Notes: a model not told the origin generated them from the letters alone. Positions 15,741 to 24,757 are shown, counted from the stretch's first letter. The stretch: DNA of 38,097 nt from Lysobacterales bacterium (GCA_020442725.1 JAGRJO010000002.1:1-38097), one strand, 5' to 3'. Made by a program: numbers and translations.

Positions 15741-15760
15741 ATACGAATAAATATTCGTAT
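15741..15760. promoter_or_regulatory. Palindromic operator candidate at the receptor gene's start site
   Basis: ATACGAATA and TATTCGTAT are perfect 9-bp inverted arms with a 2-bp centre, directly after the -10 box. Size and symmetry fit a dimeric TetR- or LacI-type repressor site covering +1 to +20. It is unlike a Fur box. No matching repressor gene is in the window. Confidence 0.65.
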
Positions 15761-15790
15761 AACATTAAACTTAACTTAAATAATAACAAC

Positions 15791-15805
15791 CAGTCTGGGA
15801 GACTG
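15791..15805 (+). promoter_or_regulatory. Hairpin enclosing the receptor gene's ribosome binding site
   Basis: CAGTCT and AGACTG form a 6-bp stem with a GGG loop. The Shine-Dalgarno GGGAG (15797-15801) lies in the loop and the first stem bases, 9 nt before the ATG. Folding would limit ribosome access. Confidence 0.5.
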
Positions 15806-15810
15806 AAATA

Positions 15811-18417
15811 ATGAAAAATAAATTTAACAAAAGAACGGCATTGTTTTTAGCAATGTTTGCACCGTTCACCGTTGGTTTATCAACCCAAGCTGTTGCTCAA
15901 GAGGATGGAGCAGAAGAAGCTGAAGTTGAAGAGGTGGTGGTATTGGGCTCTCGCCGTGCTCCTCGTTCAGCGACTGATTCTGCAGTTCCTGTTGATGTCA
16001 TCGGCGGTGACGATTTTGTCAATCAAGGTGAAACTGATTTAAGTAACTTATTACGTAATGTTGTTCCGTCATACAATGTGAACACACAGGCAATTAGTGA
16101 TGCGGCAACTTTGGTACGTCCGGCTAACCTCCGTGGTTTGGCTCCTGATCACACATTGATGTTGGTTAATAATAAGCGTCGTCATCGTGCTGCGGTTATT
16201 TCCTGGTTAGGAAATGGTGTTGCTGATGGTGCACAAGGTCCAGATATTTCACAAATTCCGGCAATTGCATTGAAACAAGTTGGCGTATTAAGAGACGGTG
16301 CTGCTGCTCAGTATGGTTCTGATGCGATTGCCGGTGTGATGAATTTCCAATTAAAAGATGCGAATGAGGGTGGAAGTTTTGAAGTCAGATATGGTTCTTT
16401 CTATGAAGGTGACGGAGATACATATTCAGTTGCCGGTAATATTGGTTTGCCTTTCACCGATAACGGTTTTGTTAACCTGACTTTTGAATACGGTGAAGCC
16501 GATGACACAAACCGTTCTTATCAAAGAGCGGATGCTGCGGCGTTAGTTGCTGCAGGAAATACAGCTGTTGCAAATCCGGCACAAATTTGGGGACAACCCA
16601 AAATTGATAACGATATAAAATTCGTTTATAACATGGGCTTGCAGCTGGATGAAGATAAAGAGTTCTATGCATTTGGAAATTATGGTTCCAAATCTGTTGA
16701 TGGCGGATTCTACTTCAGAAATCCAAACACTCGCGGTGGTGTATTCAGCAATGATGGTGGCCAAACTTTATTGGTTGGTGACGTATTGGATGCTGCTGAT
16801 GGTATTTTAGATGGTTCTGCAGGTTGTCCGGTTGTTCCTATTGTTAATAATGCACCTGACCCTCAAAGATTGGCTGAAGTTTTGGCAAATCCAAACTGTT
16901 TCACATTCCAAAAGATGTTCCCTGGCGGATTCACTCCGAGATTCGGTGGTGATGTTGAAGATTTCTCGACCGTTGTCGGGTTAAGAGGCGAGTCCGGAAG
17001 CGGATGGAATTGGGATTTAAGTGGAACTTATGGACGCAGTAGTGCAGACTTCACAATTCGCAATACCGTAAATGCTTCTTTAGGTCCACAAACGCCGACT
17101 GAATTTTATCCGGGTTCATACACTCAAACTGAAAAGAATTTGAACTTTGATGTGTCTAAAGGTTTTGCAGTTGGAAGTTTTGCTTCAGACCTAAACGTAG
17201 CAATGGGTCTTGAGTATCGTTCAGAAACATTCCAGATTACAACAGGTGATCAAGCATCATTCGAGATTGGTCCTTATGCGGCTCAAGGATTTAGTTCAGC
17301 TTCAAATGGTTTTCCGGGTTTCTCAAATCTGGCAGCTGGTAGTTGGGAGCGTTCTAACTATGCAGCTTATGTCGATTTAGAAGCAGATGTAACTGAAAGT
17401 TTGTTGATAGGTGTAGCATTGCGTTTCGAAGATTTTGAAGACTTTGGTACTACAACCAATGGTAAAGTGGCAGCTCGCTATGAGTTTACAGATGCTTTTG
17501 CATTGCGTAGTGCTTGGAGTACAGGCTTCAGAGCCCCGACTCCTGGTCAATCCAATGCCTTTAATGTCTCGACTCAGTTTGAAAATGGTCAGTTAGTCAA
17601 TAACGGTACAATTCCTTCAATAAATCCTGTGGCTTTATCAAAGGGAGGACAGCCTCTTGATGCAGAGGAATCAACTAACTTTACATTCGGTGCGGTAGTG
17701 AATTTTGCAGGTATCGATTTGACAGTTGATTACTTTGCAATTGATTTGGATGGACGTTTAACGCTTTCTGAAAATCATGCATTATCACAAGAAGAAGTTG
17801 ATGCTTTGATTGCATCCGGTGTAACCAGCGCGGCAAATCTAAGAAATTTCCGCTACTTCACAAATGGTTATGATACAGAAACTCGTGGTATTGATGTGGT
17901 TGCAACTTACTCGACAGAAATTGGTAATGGTAATACAGATTTCGTGTTATCGTTTAACCATACTGAAACGGATGTTGTACATGTTGATACTTATAGAGGG
18001 CAACTAAGTGATGACATGGGCAATCCACTATTTGATGTTGAGGGAAATCCTGTTATAGGTGATATTCCATTATTAGGTGATGAAAGAGTCTTGGAGCAAG
18101 AAAGAGGTTTACCTGAAACTCGTTGGAGTTTCTCTGCGAATCACACAGTTGGAGACTGGCGTTTCCTAGGTCGTTTAAATCACTACAGTGGTATTTATGA
18201 CACCGGTGACAATGTCTTCGTTGGTGACAACTTGTTCTTAGATGTAGAAGCTGCATACAATTTCAATGAGCATTATACATTGACAGTTGGAGCTCAAAAC
18301 GTAACTGATGAATATCCTGATGAAGTATTCGGCGGTGCCGGTAATATTTATGGTCAGGCTTCACCGGGAGGTTTTGGTGGTGGTTTCTACTACTTCCGTC
18401 TGAGATATGAACTTTAA
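15811..18417 (+). CDS. TonB-dependent outer-membrane receptor
   Basis: An 868-residue outer-membrane receptor. A signal peptide (about 1-29, ending AVAQ) is followed by an acidic stretch and a TonB-box-like EEVVVLGSR near 40-49. A plug domain follows (about 55-185, with DLSNLLRNVVPS, LRGLAPDHTLMLVNNKRRHR, VLRDGAAAQYGSDAIAGVMNF). Then comes a long beta-barrel ending in an aromatic-rich strand (FYYFRLRYEL). Such receptors import scarce ligands (iron chelates, vitamins, glycans) with energy from TonB; the ligand here cannot be read. The energising cluster begins 150 bp downstream. Control is suggested by the promoter, the palindrome and the hairpin upstream. Confidence 0.93.
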   Translation: MKNKFNKRTALFLAMFAPFTVGLSTQAVAQEDGAEEAEVEEVVVLGSRRAPRSATDSAVPVDVIGGDDFVNQGETDLSNLLRNVVPSYNVNTQAISDAATLVRPANLRGLAPDHTLMLVNNKRRHRAAVISWLGNGVADGAQGPDISQIPAIALKQVGVLRDGAAAQYGSDAIAGVMNFQLKDANEGGSFEVRYGSFYEGDGDTYSVAGNIGLPFTDNGFVNLTFEYGEADDTNRSYQRADAAALVAAGNTAVANPAQIWGQPKIDNDIKFVYNMGLQLDEDKEFYAFGNYGSKSVDGGFYFRNPNTRGGVFSNDGGQTLLVGDVLDAADGILDGSAGCPVVPIVNNAPDPQRLAEVLANPNCFTFQKMFPGGFTPRFGGDVEDFSTVVGLRGESGSGWNWDLSGTYGRSSADFTIRNTVNASLGPQTPTEFYPGSYTQTEKNLNFDVSKGFAVGSFASDLNVAMGLEYRSETFQITTGDQASFEIGPYAAQGFSSASNGFPGFSNLAAGSWERSNYAAYVDLEADVTESLLIGVALRFEDFEDFGTTTNGKVAARYEFTDAFALRSAWSTGFRAPTPGQSNAFNVSTQFENGQLVNNGTIPSINPVALSKGGQPLDAEESTNFTFGAVVNFAGIDLTVDYFAIDLDGRLTLSENHALSQEEVDALIASGVTSAANLRNFRYFTNGYDTETRGIDVVATYSTEIGNGNTDFVLSFNHTETDVVHVDTYRGQLSDDMGNPLFDVEGNPVIGDIPLLGDERVLEQERGLPETRWSFSANHTVGDWRFLGRLNHYSGIYDTGDNVFVGDNLFLDVEAAYNFNEHYTLTVGAQNVTDEYPDEVFGGAGNIYGQASPGGFGGGFYYFRLRYEL

Positions 18418-18456
18418 AGATTATTGACATTTTAGTTACATATCGATAATAATTGA

Positions 18457-18492
18457 AAGTGCCTGTTGTTTGTATTCAACGGGCACTTTTTT
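18457..18492 (+). terminator. Rho-independent terminator after the receptor gene
   Basis: AAGTGCCTGTTG (18457-18468) pairs with CAACGGGCACTT (18477-18488) with one G-U pair around an 8-nt loop, followed by a T run to 18492. It separates the receptor from the ttpC-exbB-exbD-tonB cluster, though some read-through is possible because no strong promoter is evident before 18567. Confidence 0.88.
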
Positions 18493-18566
18493 AAGTGGGT
18501 GGGATAGTTTAGAATAACGCGATCTTAAAAATACAAAATAATTTCAAGAAACTTAGAGAGAAAACA

Positions 18567-19349
18567 ATGCAGATAAGCACAAAAATTGTTAATTTTAGAA
18601 AGTCTCTGGCTTTAGCAATGATTGTCGGTGTGACATCAGTCAGTTATGCACAACTGGAAGATGTGGTAAAAACCGGTGAAGCTAAAGTAGAAGAGGCACG
18701 CAAGTCACAAGCAAAGGTTGATGCCATTGTCGATTCTTCACAAGCAAGGCTGGTTGAATATCGCAGCTTGCTAAAACAGATTGAAGGTTTAAAAGTTTAT
18801 AACAATCAATTGCAAACACAAATCGACAGTCAACTTCAATTAATTGAAAAATTTGAAGCGTCAACGGCACAAGTTGCGGTTATTGAGCGACAAATGTTGC
18901 CATTAATCATGAAAATGATTGATGGAATTGCTCAATTTGTTGAGTTAGACATGCCGTTTAACGAGCAAGAACGTGCAGAAAGAGTGTTATTCATGCAGGA
19001 AAATATCGAAAGAGCTGATGTAGATATTTCAGAAAAATTCAGACAAATTCTTGAAGTTTATCAAATTGAAGATGAATACGGTCGTAAGATTGATTCCTAT
19101 TCAAAAATTATTAATGTTGATGGGCAAGAGCATGAGGTTGACATTCTGAGAGTCGGTCGCATCGCTATGGTGGCTCAAACTAAAGACACAAAATTGAGTG
19201 CGGTTTATGATAAGGATTCTAAAAAATGGATAGCTTTAGATAACGGTACTTACAGAAATTCAATCAAAAATGGCATCAAAATGGCGAATAAACAAGCCAC
19301 AATTGACGTCATGACTTTACCAATTGCAGCTCCAGGGGTGGCAAAATAA
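18567..19349 (+). CDS. DUF3450 protein of the TonB2-type cluster
   Basis: A 260-residue exported protein with a signal peptide (about 1-28, ending VSYA) and a long helical region (about 30-110, KTGEAKVEEARKSQAKVDAI, IEGLKVYNNQLQTQID). This is the family pattern of DUF3450, a periplasmic coiled-coil protein always met beside TtpC/ExbB. Its exact job is unknown; a link between TtpC and the TonB complex is a reasonable inference. The stop overlaps the next start by 1 nt (TAATG). It heads six genes in the order of the Vibrio TonB2 locus. A purine-rich AGAGAG precedes the ATG. Confidence 0.85.
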   Translation: MQISTKIVNFRKSLALAMIVGVTSVSYAQLEDVVKTGEAKVEEARKSQAKVDAIVDSSQARLVEYRSLLKQIEGLKVYNNQLQTQIDSQLQLIEKFEASTAQVAVIERQMLPLIMKMIDGIAQFVELDMPFNEQERAERVLFMQENIERADVDISEKFRQILEVYQIEDEYGRKIDSYSKIINVDGQEHEVDILRVGRIAMVAQTKDTKLSAVYDKDSKKWIALDNGTYRNSIKNGIKMANKQATIDVMTLPIAAPGVAK

Positions 19350-20698
19350 TGAAAATCGCAAAAATTATGACATTAGCAGCTTTCTTATTTTCTGTATCAT
19401 CACTCGCTATAGCTGATGAAAGCCTTTCTATGGATGATTTGCTCAACAAAGTCAAAGCAGGTCGTGCCGCAGATAATCAAGATAATAAGAGAAGAGAACA
19501 AGAGTTCATTCAGCAGAAGCAAGAACAAGAACGTATGATTCGTGAAGCCAAAGCAGAAATAGCCGCTTTGGAAAGTAAATCTGCTGAGATGGAAAAACAA
19601 TTCAACGAAAATGAACTTGCCGTTGAAGAAAAAAGGAAACAGCGCGACGAAAGATTAGGTTCATTGAAAGAACTTTTTGGTCATTTGACTTCAACAGCTG
19701 GCGCACTGCGTGAAACTTTCAAAGGCTCTTTAACCAGTACTCAATTTCCGGGACGTGTTGAATTTCTTGACACTTTGATTAAAAAAATGAACAGTTCAAC
19801 AGACTTGCCTTCCATGGAAGAAATTGAAAAGGTCTGGTTTGAAATGCACCGAGAAATTACTGAATCCGGTCGTGTGGTTAAATACAACACCAAAGTCGGA
19901 ACTCAAGGCAGTCAGGAAGTTGTCAGAGTTGGTTTGTTTAATTTAGTTTCCAATGGCAACTATTTGTCTTATGAACCGGATACCGGTAATTTGTCAGTAC
20001 TGGCAAGACAGCCTGAAGATTATCAAGCCGGTGCTGCTGCATTCCAATCATCAACATCTGGCGTTTCTCCACTTGGGATTGATCCGACAGGTCCGGCCGG
20101 TGGCGGATATTTGAGTGCTTTAATCAATTCTCCAACAATTGAAGAGAGATGGCATCAAGGTAAGCTGGTTGGTTATATCATTACCGGTATTGCAGTATTT
20201 GGTATCTTACTGGCTATCTGGAGATTTATTGTACTGAGTGGAATATCAGCAAAAGTAAACAAACAACTTAAGTCTAAAGAGTTATCAAATAATAATCCGC
20301 TTGGAAGAGTTCTTTCAGCAGCAGAGGCTCATCATAATACGGACATCGAAACTTTGGAACTGCGTTTGGGTGAAGCAATTCTGAAAGAAAAACCGGCAAT
20401 TAACAAGGGGATTCCTTTGTTAAAAATCATCTCAATGGTTGCTCCGCTCCTCGGTCTGTTGGGTACAGTGACAGGTATGATTATTGTGTTCCAGGCAATT
20501 ACAATATTTGGTGCCGGCGATCCAAAAGCGATGGCGGGTGGTATTTCCAGTGCATTGGTTACTACGGTTCTTGGTTTGGTCGCAGCGATTCCAACTTTGT
20601 TGTTACATACTTTCTTGAGCGGTAAAGCTAAAGGAATTATGCATATTTTGGAAGAGCAAAGTGCCGGAATTCTGGCTGAGAGATCAGAGCAGAAATAA
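19349..20698 (+). CDS. ttpC: TtpC-like MotA/TolQ/ExbB-family protein
   Basis: A 449-residue inner-membrane protein. A signal peptide (about 1-22) is followed by a charged coiled-coil region (about 35-105) and a long periplasmic part. Next come a membrane segment at about 272-295 and an ExbB/TolQ domain with two more segments (about 352-382, KIISMVAPLLGLLGTVTGMI, and 400-424). The GLLGTVTGMI block is the family signature. This enlarged ExbB relative is TtpC, which in Vibrio is needed by the TonB2 complex and not by TonB1. It is coupled by overlap to the DUF3450 gene and followed 15 bp later by exbB. Confidence 0.88.
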   Translation: MKIAKIMTLAAFLFSVSSLAIADESLSMDDLLNKVKAGRAADNQDNKRREQEFIQQKQEQERMIREAKAEIAALESKSAEMEKQFNENELAVEEKRKQRDERLGSLKELFGHLTSTAGALRETFKGSLTSTQFPGRVEFLDTLIKKMNSSTDLPSMEEIEKVWFEMHREITESGRVVKYNTKVGTQGSQEVVRVGLFNLVSNGNYLSYEPDTGNLSVLARQPEDYQAGAAAFQSSTSGVSPLGIDPTGPAGGGYLSALINSPTIEERWHQGKLVGYIITGIAVFGILLAIWRFIVLSGISAKVNKQLKSKELSNNNPLGRVLSAAEAHHNTDIETLELRLGEAILKEKPAINKGIPLLKIISMVAPLLGLLGTVTGMIIVFQAITIFGAGDPKAMAGGISSALVTTVLGLVAAIPTLLLHTFLSGKAKGIMHILEEQSAGILAERSEQK

Positions 20699-20713
20699 CC
20701 CGGAGGGACGGCC

Positions 20714-21241
20714 ATGCTTTTATTATTACAAGATGCATTTGAGGCTATAAACAACTTCTTTAATAAAGGAGGTCCGGTATTGTATGTCATTGCCGCGACC
20801 ACCTTTATTATGTGGGTCATGATACTTGATAAACTTTTATATTTTAAATTTGGTTATAGAAACGATTTTGACAAAGTCTTAAAAACCTGGAACTCTCGTG
20901 GTGAGCATAAATCTTGGAATGCTCATGCGATTCGGGACAAACTCGTATCTGAAACTCAGATTAAAATTAACAAAAACATTCCTTTAATTAAAACCTTGAT
21001 TGCGCTTTGTCCGTTATTAGGTTTGTTAGGGACGGTTACAGGTATGATTGAAGTGTTTTCCGCACTTGCTATCACAGGTGGCGGAGATGCTAAGTCTATG
21101 GCAGGCGGAGTATCAAGAGCAACGATTCCGACAATGGCAGGTATGGTTGCTGCATTGTCAGGTGTTTTTGCCAACACTTTTGTGACTCAAATAGCTGAGA
21201 AAGAAAATAAATTAACAGAAGAGCATCTGACTTTTGAATAG
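20714..21241 (+). CDS. exbB: Biopolymer transport protein ExbB (TonB2 type)
   Basis: A 175-residue inner-membrane protein with three hydrophobic segments (about 17-38, 90-118 and 135-160). The proton-channel signature LIALCPLLGLLGTVTGMIEV and the conserved stretch RATIPTMAGMVAALSGVFANT are both present. ExbB pentamers around ExbD use the proton gradient to drive TonB. It is short compared with E. coli ExbB (244), as is usual for TonB2-type ExbB. GGAGGG lies before the ATG. Confidence 0.93.
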   Translation: MLLLLQDAFEAINNFFNKGGPVLYVIAATTFIMWVMILDKLLYFKFGYRNDFDKVLKTWNSRGEHKSWNAHAIRDKLVSETQIKINKNIPLIKTLIALCPLLGLLGTVTGMIEVFSALAITGGGDAKSMAGGVSRATIPTMAGMVAALSGVFANTFVTQIAEKENKLTEEHLTFE

Positions 21242-21281
21242 CAGATACTCTAATTTTAAGAGAAACTAAAAGAGAAAAACT

Positions 21282-21695
21282 ATGCGTAGAAGTTTTATTT
21301 CTGAAGCTGCCAGTGAAGACGAAGGTGCCATTGACTTGACACCAATGCTTGATGTTGTATTCATTATGTTGATATTTTTCATTGTGACAGCAACTTTTAT
21401 CAAGGAATCCGGAGTTGAAGTCAATCGTCCGGAAGCCAGCACTGCGAATGAAAAAAGTGATACAACCGTTTTGGTTGCAATCAATTCCGATAATTCTGTA
21501 TGGATTGATAAACGTCGTGTGGATGTGCGCTCAGTTAAGGCGAATATTCAACGTCTTCATGCAGAAAATCCTGAGGGCGGCGTCGTTATACAATCTGATA
21601 AGAATGCAACCGTGAAAACATTCACGGAAGTATTAGATGCAGCCAGAGAAGTTGTGGGGAACGAAAAAGTATCACTCGCAGTCGATAAAAAGTAA
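21282..21695 (+). CDS. exbD: Biopolymer transport protein ExbD
   Basis: A 137-residue protein with one membrane segment at about 22-40 (DLTPMLDVVFIMLIFFIVT). D24 is the proton-carrying aspartate of ExbD/TolR. A periplasmic domain follows (GGVVIQSDKNATVKTFTEVL). It pairs with ExbB to power TonB and lies 40 bp after exbB and 12 bp before tonB. Confidence 0.94.
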   Translation: MRRSFISEAASEDEGAIDLTPMLDVVFIMLIFFIVTATFIKESGVEVNRPEASTANEKSDTTVLVAINSDNSVWIDKRRVDVRSVKANIQRLHAENPEGGVVIQSDKNATVKTFTEVLDAAREVVGNEKVSLAVDKK

Positions 21696-21707
21696 GAGGA
21701 GAATAAG

Positions 21708-22322
21708 ATGGTAATGAAAAGAGCCTTAATTACTTTTCCTGTAGCTTTTGCTGTAACAGCAGCTTTAATCACTTTGATGGTTGCGTTGATTGAGTTCAGT
21801 GACTCACCATTGGATAAAGAAGCTCGTATCAAGCTTCCGGAAATTCTAATGCCTGAGGCTGAAAGAATGGCGAACCGTGAGGTTCAGAAACCTGAAAAAC
21901 CAAAACCGGATGAACAACCACCACCGGAGATTCCTCAACAGGATTTCGATCAAATTGATGCCGACTCCAATATTGGTGCGATCAGTGCTCCGGGAAATAT
22001 GAAAGCAGACTTGGATTTGAGTATTGGAACCGGTTTGTCGGCTTCTGATGGAGAGTATTTACCAATTGTTAAAGTGGCTCCACAATATCCACAACGTGCC
22101 GCATCTCGTGGGATTGAAGGTTATGTAATACTGGAATATACAGTAACAAAACAAGGAACAGTGAAAGATCCTGTAGTGATTGAAGCAGAACCGGCAAGTA
22201 TTTTTAATCGTTCTGCAATCAGTTCTGCTCTTCGTTACAAATACAAACCTCGTGTTGTTGACGGAGTGCCACAAGAAGTTCATGGTGTCAGAACCCGAAT
22301 CGTCTTTAAACTGGCGGAGTAG
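21708..22322 (+). CDS. tonB: TonB energy-transducing protein
   Basis: A 204-residue protein with an N-terminal membrane anchor (about 6-28). A short proline- and charge-rich linker (KPEKPKPDEQPPPEIPQ, about 60-77) leads to the C-terminal TonB fold (about 120-204, YPQRAASRGIEGYVILEYTV, FNRSAISSALRYKYKPRVVDG). The linker is short, as in TonB2 proteins. It transmits force to outer-membrane receptors such as the one encoded upstream. The ATG at 21708 is preceded by GAGGAG at good spacing. Confidence 0.93.
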   Translation: MVMKRALITFPVAFAVTAALITLMVALIEFSDSPLDKEARIKLPEILMPEAERMANREVQKPEKPKPDEQPPPEIPQQDFDQIDADSNIGAISAPGNMKADLDLSIGTGLSASDGEYLPIVKVAPQYPQRAASRGIEGYVILEYTVTKQGTVKDPVVIEAEPASIFNRSAISSALRYKYKPRVVDGVPQEVHGVRTRIVFKLAE

Positions 22323-22325
22323 TCT

Positions 22326-23636
22326 ATGAAATCAATCAAAGTATTATTAATAGCCTGTTTTTTAACTGTATTTAGTGTACAGGCAGCTCGGGATGAAAAA
22401 TCAAAGGCGACTGGTGCTATTGATGCTCAGACTTTTGAGAAGTTGATGAAAGCTCAAGAACTAACAGAAGCTGGTAATCATGATGAAGCTTTGGGAGTTC
22501 TTGATGGGATTAAAAACCGTGGCAAAGTTGAAGGTTATGGTAAAGCCCAAATGTGGAACTTTTATGCTTTCATCTATGCTTCCAAAGAAGATTATGCAAA
22601 TGCTATTAAAGCCTATAAGGAAGTGATTGCAATTGAGGAAACTCCCGATCAGTTGGTTCTTCAGGCAAAGTACACCATAGCACAGCTCTATTTTCAGTTA
22701 GAAGATTATGACTCATGCATTAAATACATGAACGAATGGCTAAAAGGCGTGGAAAAGCCAACTCCAACAGCGCATATCATGTTAGCTCAGGCGCATTATC
22801 AGAAAAGAAATTTTGATTTGGCATTGTCTAATGTTGATAAAGCGATTGAGCTGGAAAAAGCCGCCGGAAGACAAGTCAAGGAAAATTGGTTACGTCTGAA
22901 ATCAGCTTTATATTATGACAAAGGGGATTATCCAAATACGGCAAAAACATACGAAGATCTCGTTAAATATTATCCTAAAGTTGATTATTTAAAACAGCTT
23001 GCAGGAATGTATGGAGAGATGGGTAAAGACATGCGTCGCTTGACTGTTTTCGATTCAATCTATTTAAATAATTCTTTGAAAAAAGAAAATGAAATCCTCA
23101 ATCTGGCTTACATGTTTCTTGGTGCTGAAGTTCCTTACAAAGCTGCAAAAATCATAGAAAAAGGCATGAATGACGGTATTATCCAGAAAACACAGAAGAA
23201 TATCGAAACACTGGGTAATGCATGGGCACAAGCGAATCAGCATGATAAAGCCATTCCTGTTTTGGAAGAAGCAGCAAGATTGTCAGAAAGCGGAAAATTG
23301 TTTGCTCGCTTAGCAGGTGTATATTTTGATGCCGGCGATTATAAAAAAGCAGCCGAAGCAGCTAAGAAAGCGGCAGAGAAAGGTGGATTAAAGAATCCCG
23401 GGAACAATTATTTGTTAATGGGAATGTCGTATTCAAATCTGAAACAACACCACAATGCATTGCAGGCATTCAGACAAGCTAAAGAAACAAAATCGATTTT
23501 GAAAGATGCGAGAGCTTGGGAAAAGCATACTTTACAAGAGATTAAATTGATTGAAGACCTGGAAAAAAGTCAATTTGAACTTGAAGAAAAAACTAAGAAA
23601 ACTCTTGAATCTGAAGAAAATAACAAAGAGATTTAG
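22326..23636 (+). CDS. Periplasmic TPR protein of the TonB2-type cluster
   Basis: A 436-residue exported protein with a signal peptide (about 1-20, ending SVQA) and TPR units through its length (for example EDYANAIKAYKEVIAIEETP, RNFDLALSNVDKAIELEKAA, GDYKKAAEAAKKAAEKG). It ends in a charged helix (LEKSQFELEEKTKKTLESE). A TPR gene closes the TonB2 locus of Vibrio too. Its role is probably protein-protein contact in the periplasm. It starts 3 bp after tonB and ends before a strong terminator. Confidence 0.88.
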   Translation: MKSIKVLLIACFLTVFSVQAARDEKSKATGAIDAQTFEKLMKAQELTEAGNHDEALGVLDGIKNRGKVEGYGKAQMWNFYAFIYASKEDYANAIKAYKEVIAIEETPDQLVLQAKYTIAQLYFQLEDYDSCIKYMNEWLKGVEKPTPTAHIMLAQAHYQKRNFDLALSNVDKAIELEKAAGRQVKENWLRLKSALYYDKGDYPNTAKTYEDLVKYYPKVDYLKQLAGMYGEMGKDMRRLTVFDSIYLNNSLKKENEILNLAYMFLGAEVPYKAAKIIEKGMNDGIIQKTQKNIETLGNAWAQANQHDKAIPVLEEAARLSESGKLFARLAGVYFDAGDYKKAAEAAKKAAEKGGLKNPGNNYLLMGMSYSNLKQHHNALQAFRQAKETKSILKDARAWEKHTLQEIKLIEDLEKSQFELEEKTKKTLESEENNKEI

Positions 23637-23654
23637 TTACTTTTTACTTAATCT

Positions 23655-23691
23655 AAAAAGGCTGAACCGTTTATTGTGTTCAGCCTTTTTT
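23655..23691 (+). terminator. Rho-independent terminator closing the TonB2-type operon
   Basis: AAAAAGGCTGAAC (23655-23667) and GTTCAGCCTTTTT (23678-23690) form a perfect 13-bp stem with a 10-nt loop and built-in T run. Confidence 0.93.
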
Positions 23692-23722
23692 GTTTGGAGT
23701 AGATAGAACCCAAATTATTGAT

Positions 23723-24757
23723 ATGAAAACTGTTTTATTTTTAGATAATACTTATCCACAGGCATATAACCTCAAAACACTTCAAGAAAAAGCGATTGGA
23801 GGAACAGAAGCCAGTATCATAAAAACAGCACAAATTCTATCAAATAAATATAAAGTTTTCGTAGCTCAAAAATACAGGGAAGAAGATGAGGTAGTTAGTG
23901 ATTCTCTGGCATTTATTTCGAAAAGGAGTATTTCTCAGCACAATGCAGACTATGTGGTTGTCTTACGGAAATATCAGGTATTAAAAGAAATCAGAGGATT
24001 ATTTCCTCACGCCAAATTGTTTTTGTGGATTCATACATATAAAAATTTTGAATATATATTTAAGAGATGTGGATTTGCCAAAAATGATGTTACTGTAATT
24101 TGTAATTCAGAAACTCACAAAAAAAGTATTAACAGGATATTAAATCAGAATATATTAGGTAAATTTTTTACACTAATCTGTAAAAAAACAAATGTTAAAT
24201 TTTGCTACAATCCAATAACTAAACCAGAATCACCGAAAAAAACGAGAGATATAAATAAGCTGTTGTTTTTTTCATCACCGAATAAAGGTTTGGAACAGGT
24301 CATCAACTGTTTTAACGAAGTCATCAGGGAAATGCCGGAAATGAAACTTTTCATAGCTAATCCAGGTTATAAAACTTCTGATATTCAAGCAGAGAATAAG
24401 AATATTATTGTCTTAGGTTCACTACCTTATCATGAAATGATGAAACATGTTGCAGAATCACTCTGTATTTTCTATCCACAAAACACTTTTGCGGAAACAT
24501 TTGGGCTGATTTACGCCGAAGCCAATGCTCTTGGCATACCGGTATTGGCACATGATATCGGTTCAGCACGAGAAATTTTGCACTCGAATAATAATTTGAT
24601 TGATGCAACAAACTCACAACAAATTATTAATACGCTGAAAAGCTGGCAAAATGACTTGCCAAAAGTTGAATACAAAGAAAACTTCAATGAAGATTTTGTT
24701 TTTCAGCAATGGGATGCCTTATTCTCACAGTCCCAGTTTTTTAATACGATACCTTAA
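23723..24757 (+). CDS. GT4-family glycosyltransferase
   Basis: A 344-residue protein with the two-domain GT-B pattern. The N-terminal half opens with VLFLDNTYPQ and GGTEASIIKTAQILS. The C-terminal half carries SSPNKGLEQVI and the EX7E-type nucleotide-sugar motif ETFGLIYAEANALGIPVLAH. It would transfer a sugar to a glycan or lipid on the cytoplasmic face; donor and acceptor are unknown. I chose the ATG at 23723, since the upstream TTG at 23690 lies in the terminator. No good ribosome site is visible. No other glycan genes are nearby, and the region looks more AT-rich than its neighbours, so acquisition is possible. Its last 33 bp overlap the convergent regulator gene. Confidence 0.85.
   Translation: MKTVLFLDNTYPQAYNLKTLQEKAIGGTEASIIKTAQILSNKYKVFVAQKYREEDEVVSDSLAFISKRSISQHNADYVVVLRKYQVLKEIRGLFPHAKLFLWIHTYKNFEYIFKRCGFAKNDVTVICNSETHKKSINRILNQNILGKFFTLICKKTNVKFCYNPITKPESPKKTRDINKLLFFSSPNKGLEQVINCFNEVIREMPEMKLFIANPGYKTSDIQAENKNIIVLGSLPYHEMMKHVAESLCIFYPQNTFAETFGLIYAEANALGIPVLAHDIGSAREILHSNNNLIDATNSQQIINTLKSWQNDLPKVEYKENFNEDFVFQQWDALFSQSQFFNTIP

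Noticed and set aside
20332-20820. 162-codon antisense frame over ttpC and exbB
   Set aside because: It mirrors the strongly conserved ExbB-family coding strand, has no family resemblance, and would need both strands coding.
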